Source: Axinella damicornis
Lineage: Eukaryota; Porifera; Demospongiae; Axinellida; Axinellidae
Length of the DNA: 64,000 nucleotides
NCBI GenBank assembly: GCA_963931865.1
Contig: OZ007508.1
Coordinates: 7,354,956 to 7,418,955, forward strand
Direction: 5' to 3'
Shown piece by piece: positions 57,087 through 64,000 of this stretch (position 1 is the first letter of the stretch; the number at the start of each line of letters is the position of its first letter). Below the pieces are notes generated by a model that searched no databases, was not told the origin of the DNA, and worked only from the letters and a program-made list of their open reading frames with translations. The position numbers and the translations under genes are program-made.

Positions 57087-59047
57087 CTACAGAAATGGGA
57101 TTACAGGATAACGTCATAGCAGACCAGTACATACTGCATTCTATTCTATAGCTGCTATTAGCCTAATATTATGAACAATGAATACAAAGTTGACCTACCA
57201 GTCAAGTGTGCAGCAACTTCTTTCAATGACGGGTCACCTTGGATCCGGATCACTCGAATGAACACAAAAAGCTTCTCGGGGTCAGCTTTGATCCTTCTGT
57301 CCAAGGCCCATAGCAAATCTAAGGTTTTCTGTTGCCGTGAATTTGGAAACATGATAATCTTCTCTCGTGTGACTTTGGAGATGAGAGAGTGAGAGTACAG
57401 ATCATCTGCTAACTGCTCTGGACAACTAATCTGAAGCATTAAATCAGCAAAGTGCTCTCTGAACACTTCTCTCAGTTTCCTACCCTTAGCAAATGCCTTT
57501 GACTTCTTACGCAAGTGCTTAGCCTTTTTTCGTCTGTGTTTTCCACTAGGCTTGGGTAATTTTCTGGAGCTACATTGTTCTGATGAGCTGCTAATTGATG
57601 ACATGGTTGTAGCTGAACTGGAATCACTGTCTGAACCTGTTTCAGATGAGTTAGAGGAGGGTGAACATCTGCGCTTTCTCTTACGTGGATTCCCCTTACC
57701 ACTGCTTGACTTCCTGTGTCTGTGTTCACTGTCGGACAAGGAGCGGTGATGACGGTGTTTACGGTTCTTCTTGCGGTGATGTTTCTGCTTTGTCATTCGC
57801 AATTTCTTTCTGTGGTTTGCACCAGGATTGCAATGTTTTGGTAATTTTCCGGAGTTATATTCCTGTTCTGATGAGCTGTCAGTAGAAGAGACATTGTTTT
57901 CATCTGAAGTGGTATCAATGTCTGAGCCTATTTCAGAAGATGCCTCAGAAGAACTGGAGGGTGACTGTCTACGCTTTGACCTCCTATGTCTGTGTTCACT
58001 GTCAGACAAGGAGCGGTGTTTATGGTGTTGACGGACTTTCTTGTGGTGATGCTTACGTCTCTCACTTACTCTACCAGGTGGGTAAGGAGGATTTTGGGAA
58101 GGTTGGTGGAGAGCTGGACACGGACTAACCTGATCATCATGAATACCTGGACATGGGCCTCCTATATGCATTAAGAGGGAAAAGGGTTGAGTTGCGGCTT
58201 TAAACATGAACAGTTACTAAGAAGTGATGGGCAAATAAGTATACAACTTCACAAGATGTAGCTCAGTTGCCCATCAAGTATTGATTCAGCTGGACTGCGC
58301 ACCTTCAGCCTGTGTACCACAGTCTGGGGCTTAATTAAAATTGCCACCCCTGTGCAGCATAGCATGCATGCTGTTTGATGTAACAATACCATTCCTTCTG
58401 ACAGTTAGCTAAGCCTTTGTTTGTGGGAGGGATTGAGTGCATCGAATAATGCATACCAGTCATGTCTACTTCACTATGCATAGCCATGCTGACTATTACA
58501 GGTATGAACTCAAGTTGTGGGTGCCGTGGATAGAGCTGCTGACACGGGAATCCCGCATTACAAAATGGTAACGGTTCTAATGGATTTATACAATAACATT
58601 CAATTCACAGAGGCGTCCCATCTACATGCACAATTATACTTTTGATCACTTTATGAAACACTAACCTTCCATACTTTCCACCAGTGGCAGCAATGGACAG
58701 TCCACCTTGGGAACAGATGGTGTTTTGAGAATTAGGCTACAGACAAATTCAGCACTATTACGCAATTTCAGTTCAAGCAGAGCGTCAATCAACTTCTCAT
58801 AGGTAGCAGTAGAACCGAAGGTTTCCTTCCACACTCGAAGAACTGCTAACCGTTTTGTATGCATTGTTCGATTTTCTCTATCAATTTCTTCTCTCTGTGT
58901 TGGGGAAAGGTCAAGAGCTGATGCCCAATCTTCCCATTTCGTCATTTTAAGTGAAATTTCACGAGCATGCTCACGAGTAACTTGTTGCATCAGCTGTTCT
59001 TGGGAAATGCCGTTTGTTATGTCTGCTTTTGTCTGCTGCAAATCCAT
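54043..59047 (-). CDS. NLR gene 2: same architecture, Walker A Lys to Met (1462 aa)
   Basis: Exons 58666-59047, 57199-58161 and 54043-57086 join in phase 1-1 into 1462 codons. Domain order equals gene 1: Death, RS/His-rich linker, CARD-like, NACHT, LRR. The open frame is complete. The P-loop reads GPPGIGMST (608-616): the lysine that contacts the nucleotide phosphates is methionine (codon 56590-56592). Walker B (LLILDGLDE) and VVVTSRP are kept. In well studied NLRs loss of this lysine abolishes ATP binding, so this copy may be a signalling-dead regulator, a decoy, or a beginning pseudogene. The LRR part and C-terminus diverge most from gene 1. Confidence 0.85.
57199..58161 (-). CDS. NLR gene 2, exon 2: RS/His-rich linker and CARD-like domain
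   Basis: One codon shorter than in gene 1. Both internal repeats persist. CARD-like helices change at IISSNSQMKKIAD to IMFPNSRQQKTLD. Confidence 0.8.
58666..59047 (-). CDS. NLR gene 2, exon 1: Death domain
   Basis: Differs from gene 1 at only a few residues (HEHARG to REHARE, QVWDESFGSS to RVWKETFGST). Same length and donor. Confidence 0.85.
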
Positions 59048-59548
59048 AGTTGCTGTCTACGGTAGCTTTGCTCATTCAATTTGAGTGATAGAAGTTTCTT
59101 GAGGAGTCGCCACGATTCACAGAGGGATGACTATCAGCTCATAGTCTACTTACCGGGCGTCAGACGAAGCTGAATGAAGAGACCAGGAATTAACAGCAGC
59201 ACTGAACAGTGACGTGTTATTTATAGACTTACTATGCTTATTTATACCCACACTGTGAATAGCATTCGTACTATCACATAAGATCTTATTATCCATTTGA
59301 GTAGAATGTGAACTGATCTCACAGAGCAGCTTCTCTCTACGATAAAAAGAGAGGGTCTGGTGAACTGACTCTACCGGCTAGCTATAGGGTCAGTGAATGC
59401 CATTGGACAACTACCGCTGCAATCTATATACACATGCAACATATCTCTGCATGAAGGGCAAAGGGCTGGGGGCAACAAGACAGCTAGAGCTGGTGAAATT
59501 CTTGGGACCACTACACCTGTTACGATGAGAACACACACATCTGTCACA

Positions 59549-61185
59549 TATCACACAGTAAAATGATGATTCAAATTTCGTTGAACATACAAACAAGGGA
59601 TTTGAGACACAAGCACAACACCTTTCCTATTCCTGAACCAAGAGATGCTCTCTGTATACAAAATATGAGGTCCATTTTCATAATGACTTTTGTATAGTTT
59701 GTATTTTAACATTTCATGTTCATGAATGTGGTGACCGTTCATTGCATTCCATTCTGCTATCATGTGGAGGCCTGGGAACGTGATTACAGGAGGGCAGGGT
59801 AGAAGCATTTGGATTGAAATGGCATGCGAATGTGACTGCATTCTCATTCCCAGGTCACTCTGGAATGAGGCTAGTTGGCTATAACCAACAATACAAACAG
59901 CATACAAACAGCAATTTTGATGATAGCAGCATAATAGGGTGGATGCAATGGGCGTGGCCAATCACAAGAAGCTGTCTGATAGGCTATTACTCATCATACA
60001 TAAACTTGATAAAGTTCTACCTGTTCATTCAGAATTCTGCTCGTCAAGTCTACTTATACCAAGCTCTGACATCGGTAGTATCAGTTAAGTACTCCGTACA
60101 CTTCTGCATCCAGAGTATTGGGTACTAGACGAGTGAGTGGCGTATGTTATAGTTATATCACGCCTAGGAGGGATGTATCCGGTTTACAGTCACGAGCACG
60201 AGGGCGCGAAGCGCCCGAGTGCGAGTGACTGTAAACCGGATACATCCCGACTAGGCGTGATCTAACTGGCTTATCTCACGTTGATTACTGTGGCTACGTC
60301 ATACTGCAGCACGGTTGCTACAGAGTCTCCTTGGTAACTGCTTGCGTCACACTGCAGCACGGTTTAGTCTGGCTTCAGTTCATTGTGTGTTAGCTAGCTA
60401 GCTGGCTGTATAGTAGTTGATGTCGTCGTTGAGAAGCAAGTAGCTAGTTGTTTGCGCGATTCTCGAGGAGTATTTTCAGTGACGGATGGCGTGACAGCTA
60501 GTGATTTCGAAAACAGGACGACTCCCACGTTGGAATTACGAAGAAGGGCCGTCTTCGATGTTAGTCAAAGCGGTTTAAACGTAGAAGGAAAGCGAAGAGA
60601 GAAGCCTAGTGCTCCCGTAAATGCAAAGGGACTGAAGACAAAATGACTCAACGTGAGGTGAGCTGTAAGGATCTAACTCCGTTAGTTTCTGGTTTCCGTG
60701 GTTGGTTCTGGCCGCGCGAGAGTGTGCTTACAGCATGTAGCAAAGCGATAGTAGCCGAAAGCTCTGTGCCGACCGTCCATCTATCGCATAGACATAGCGC
60801 TAGTAGCCCAAAGCTCTGTGCCGACCGTCCATCTGTCGCATAGACCCATAGCGCTTACGCGCGAATACCTAGCTACTTCTCAACTGTTGATCTAGACTAC
60901 AGACACATTCTCTGTGTGAAATACAGTGACTTTTGACGTTCAAAATGCTACGACCAAGCGGTTGAACAAACCGTGAACAGTGGGGCTTCCCAGGGCATGT
61001 ATCAAACATCAAAGGGATATACATGCCCTGGTCCAGGGCATGTATCAAACATCAAAGGGAAATACATCGCCCCTGTTGCTGTAGCACGTATACAGTGACT
61101 ACCGGCACGTGTGATCCGCCCACGCAACGTGAGATAATGTATATTACACCACATCCACATGACCAAACAGAGCTTACGGGTGAAT
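59549..61185. other. 1.64-kb block present only in unit 2
   Basis: Interrupts sequence continuous in unit 1 near 37350 (tctgtcaca / ataacatccta). It holds a degenerate relative of the signal-peptide gene's 5' flank (59940-60120: gatgcaatgggcgtggcc, gtactccgtacacttctgca), a long palindrome, a duplicated gtagcc/gaaagctctgtgccgac stretch at 60750-60840 and a direct repeat agggcatgtatcaaacatca at 60991 and 61036. Two ~65-codon frames (60452, 60643) show no known domain and are not called. Confidence 0.5.
60157..60261. repeat. Palindromic MITE-like repeat
   Basis: atcacgcctag, ggatgtatccggtttacagt and gagtgactg pair with their complements around cgcgaagcgc. No duplication is visible. Confidence 0.8.
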
Positions 61186-61195
61186 AACATCCTAC

Positions 61196-61432
61196 ATTGC
61201 CATTATCACTGTCTTCCGTTGTTGGCAATGCTACTACTAAGGGACTGACGGCTTTACATCCCTCCAAGGGATGCAATGTCATGCGGAAACACTTTTAGGG
61301 TGTCCCAGGAGCTGAGTAGACTCCCAGGAGAGAAAGAAAATCTCCTATGGCATCGTGGGACTCGAACTGGCAACCTTATGATTAACAGTCAAATGCTTTA
61401 ACCGCTCGGCCCTGAAGCAGCTGACCAATTAG
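61196..61432 (-). mobile_element. tRNA-derived SINE, unit 2 copy
   Basis: Homologue of 37384-37596 in the duplicated unit, with a 20-bp longer middle part (gagctgagtagactcccagg). Confidence 0.7.
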
Positions 61433-61483
61433 ATGTGCAATAATCCACAACCCCTCAGAGCATCATTCATGAAGCAGTATTGC

Positions 61484-61504
61484 CCCCCCCCCCCCCCCCC
61501 CCCC
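61484..61504. repeat. 21-base poly(C) tract
   Basis: Counterpart of the 32-base tract at 37666. Confidence 0.9.
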
Positions 61505-62236
61505 GAAGATGAGGATGATTTTCCATTCAATATACATTCATCCACCTTGCAATAACCTCAAACAGAAAACAATTTTTTTCAGCACATGGATACGTATACT
61601 GATGATCTGTGCATTTCAAGCCAAAGATATGCACACCATCTCATCTTGCAGACAAGAATAGCCAACTGGCTGCCCAGCTTCTGTTGCCGCTCTTTCTGCA
61701 AAATCGACATTGTGTGTGAGAGTATCACTTGTGTAGTAGATGTTGCTAGAACCAGGCCATGCAGTTCAGTAATCATGGTTGAACTGCAGGCTGCACAACA
61801 TTCACAGTCACCACCAGCTGGTACTAAGCGTCCGGCCACGGCAACAAGAAAGTCTATTACTATTGTAGATATCTTAAAAGTGAGCTCATTCAGCCACTGA
61901 TACCACCCACCCCACCACACACACACACATGGCATTCTATGCTGCATATCTACAACATGAGCCTCAGTGGTGTCCTTGGGAGTCTGAGTGAGTAGAGTGG
62001 GTGGAGGCAGGTGGGTTCACCTGAAGGTTTGGTGAACACAGCGTGGCCATGTCCGGGAATGGCTGTAGAAAGCCCTCGGTTTGATTCATTAATCTCCTCT
62101 CTCACATGAATGGGCAGACTTCTGACCTTGCCCAGCCTCCATTTCTGGCAGTGAACCCTTTTCTCAGTCTGGACGGCAAAGAACTGTGATTATGCTGATG
62201 GTGAGAGGGTGTAGTTAAACTCACGAATCTGTAGAG

Positions 62237-62449
62237 ATATTCTCCTAGGTGTAGACGTCTACGTTGACGTATTGTTGCAAGGCCGGCAGAACGGCCCACC
62301 TGGAACCCCTGCGGCATTGGAGACCAAATTTGGATGGGTTCTTGCTGGGAAGACCAATGCTCTTTCCCTACCTCAACACAATGTTGCATCTTACCACGTT
62401 GCTGTGACGTCTGGTGACGAAATCCTCAGAAAGTTCTGGGAGATCGGAG
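62237..62449 (+). pseudogene. BEL/Pao retrotransposon pol fragment
   Basis: About 213 bp, absent at the same point of unit 1 (38485), code an uninterrupted ILLGVDVYVDVLLQG, ALETKFGWVLAG and ILRKFWEIG. These are typical of the BEL/Pao polyprotein region between protease and reverse transcriptase. There are no LTRs and no clear duplication. Confidence 0.65.
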
Positions 62450-63168
62450 GATGGCTGCAAGGGCACTCATGCAAAGTCTGGAGTGTCAAACCCAACTGGA
62501 AATTAGGCTTAATTGATTAATCAATGTTCAAGTTAGTGTGGATGCAATGGGCGGGCCGATCACTGTCAAGTCAAATTATCCAACAGGCCCATTGTAGAAG
62601 CAAGGAGAGCAGTATACAGACACTAGTTGCACCCATACAGATGTGGGCTCATACATGTGTGGGCCGCACAGATGTTTGAGACTAGTCTCGCGGATCAGAC
62701 TAGTCAGCTACCTCCTAGCCCCACCCCATCATAATTTGGCATATGTATAAAATTAATGCTGCATATCTACAACATGAGCCTCATTATGTAATTTCCAGCG
62801 AAGTCCTTTGGAGATAGGTTCTGGGTGAGTAGAGTGGGTGGAGGTAGGTGGGTTCACCGAAGGTTTGGTAAAAACAGTGTGGCCATGTCCAGGAATGGCT
62901 GTAGACTGAAGCCCTCGGTTTGATTCATTTATGTCCTCCTTCACATGAATGAGCAGACTTCTGGCCTTGCCGGCCTCCATTTCTGGCAGTGGACCTTTGT
63001 GTGCTAAAAGTCATATATCTGTAGAGGATGGCTGCAAGACCAGGGCACTCCTGCAAAGTCTGGAGTGTGGATGCAATGGGCTGGGCTGATCACTGTCAAG
63101 TCAAATTATCCAACAGGCCCATTGTAGAAGGAAGGAGAGTAGTATACAGACACTAGTTGCACCCATAC

Positions 63169-63522
63169 CAGGGGCGGAGACAGCTACCAAAAAGTGGGGG
63201 GGCTAATAGCACAATTGCACGCTGCTGAAGGCAGTGCATAGAGGCGTGTAGTGCCGATCAGTCCGCGCAAAGTGCGGAAAAATTTTTCGCCTTCAGTTTT
63301 CAGTTATCAGGATGGGCTCTCGTGGCACCTTCGTGCTTTGTACTGCAAGTTAGAGACGCCAGCCCCCAAGAAACGAGGTGACATAGCTATAAGTTACTGC
63401 TAGATTTCGGGGGTAGTACCGTCCAGTCTGTTGTTTTGGGGGGGCTCAGCCCCCCTGCTTTTGAAAGTGGGGGGGGGGGGGGGGGGGCAAGCCCCCCCTG
63501 CCCCCCCATATCTCCGCCCCTG
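63169..63522. mobile_element. CAGGGGCGG element (354 bp) with 5-bp TSD
   Basis: Perfect 12-bp TIRs CAGGGGCGGAGA...TCTCCGCCCCTG flanked by CATAC (63164-63168, 63523-63527). Empty sites cacccatacagatgtggg are visible at 38684, 39194 and 62629. Subterminal runs of G. No transposase. Confidence 0.85.
63469..63487. repeat. 19-base poly(G) tract
   Basis: Lies within the CAGGGGCGG element. Confidence 0.9.
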
Positions 63523-63527
63523 CATAC

Positions 63528-64000
63528 AGATGTGGGCTCATACATATGTGGGCCGCACAGACGTTTGAGACTTGTCTCGCGGATCAGACTAGTTAATACC
63601 TCCGAGCCCAACCCCATCATTTTCGTAGAAAAACCTTTAACTATCACCAAGTAGATCTACACACTAGACAAGTATCCTATCGGTGACATACATAAAGATT
63701 TACCTGTTCATCGAGCCTCAAAGTTCAAACACTGAAAGAGATACCACATCGTCTGCTAATACCTTATCTCTGACGTCATTAATGACTGAGTACTCCGTAT
63801 ACTTCCGCATTCCATAATGTCGGGTACTATGGTTGCATCCAGGGTTGCATCCGTACCAGTGACTGTGTTTGCATGCCGTGGTTTTTTGTTCCTGACAGTT
63901 GTGGAGTGTCCTACAGCAAAGTGTCTCCAAGAATAATGTCCGTGCAGGAGTATTAAAGCCTGGAAACTAGGTGCGTGTGCACGAGAGAACCAACGATGAA
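63528..64000 (+). promoter_or_regulatory. 5' flank of a second signal-peptide gene, cut by window end
   Basis: Matches 39334-39770 (cctttaac(t/g)atcaccaagta, gcattccataatgtcgggta, gtgcacgagagaaccaacga). The ATG equivalent to 39782 would fall about 22 bases beyond the window. Compared with unit 1 it repeats ggttgcatcc once more. Confidence 0.6.

Noticed and set aside
60452..60843. Two ~65-codon frames in the unit 2-specific block
   Set aside because: Overlap a repeated gaaagctctgtgccgac stretch; no domain or splice support.

Overview
The window looks like nuclear DNA from a sponge (probably a demosponge). Genes have several exons with GT-AG introns. Two genes encode NACHT-LRR (NLR-type) sensors with death-fold N-termini. 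A large receptor gene is built from Ig and fibronectin-III (FN3) exons, all in phase 1. Spacers are full of tRNA-derived SINEs, TIR elements and foldback elements. The sponge assignment rests on gene content (large NLR families are known in sponges) and is an inference.

Layout. (1) 1-4.3 kb: spacer with foldback repeats and a GC-rich minisatellite element. (2) 4.37-9.73 kb (+): a four-exon gene for a 459-residue protein whose splice phases close perfectly but whose family I do not recognise. (3) 9.7-11.8 kb: spacer with hairpin repeats. (4) 12.2-24.9 kb (-): an array of 22 exons coding 13 Ig and 8 FN3 domains, ordered as repeated A-B-C-d-e-f cassettes. At least two exons are frameshifted. The array has no visible signal-peptide exon, and its 3' end stops before any membrane exon. 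A 1.74-kb TIR element carrying about 1 kb of 9-bp satellite sits in one intron. (5) 24.95-29.4 kb (+): an oppositely oriented 3' part of the same kind of receptor (FN3, SEA-like domain, membrane helix, tail), broken by 4-nt frameshifts. (6) 30.5-31.3 kb: relic of an NLR C-terminus. (7) 31.8-36.9 kb (-): intact NLR gene 1 (Death domain, RS/His-rich linker, CARD-like domain, NACHT, LRR; 1469 aa). (8) 39.78 kb (+): a lone signal-peptide exon. (9) 40-47.7 kb: spacer with a 1.03-kb foldback element, a minisatellite element, a hAT-type MITE and a SINE. (10) 47.7-64 kb: a second copy of 24.95-39.9 kb, displaced by about 22.2 kb, holding an intact receptor tail and NLR gene 2 (1462 aa), whose Walker A lysine has become methionine.

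The central observation is a tandem segmental duplication pairing a surface receptor (Ig/FN3 ectodomain, SEA-like stalk, tail with Grb2-type YxN motifs and a PxxPxK motif) with an intracellular NLR on the opposite strand. The two units have decayed in complementary ways: unit 1 keeps a good NLR and a broken receptor tail, unit 2 keeps a good tail and an NLR altered in its nucleotide-binding motif. Divergent receptor pieces, pseudogene relics, inverted copies and repeat-edge breakpoints resemble a fast-evolving immune or self-recognition complex. That function is an inference.
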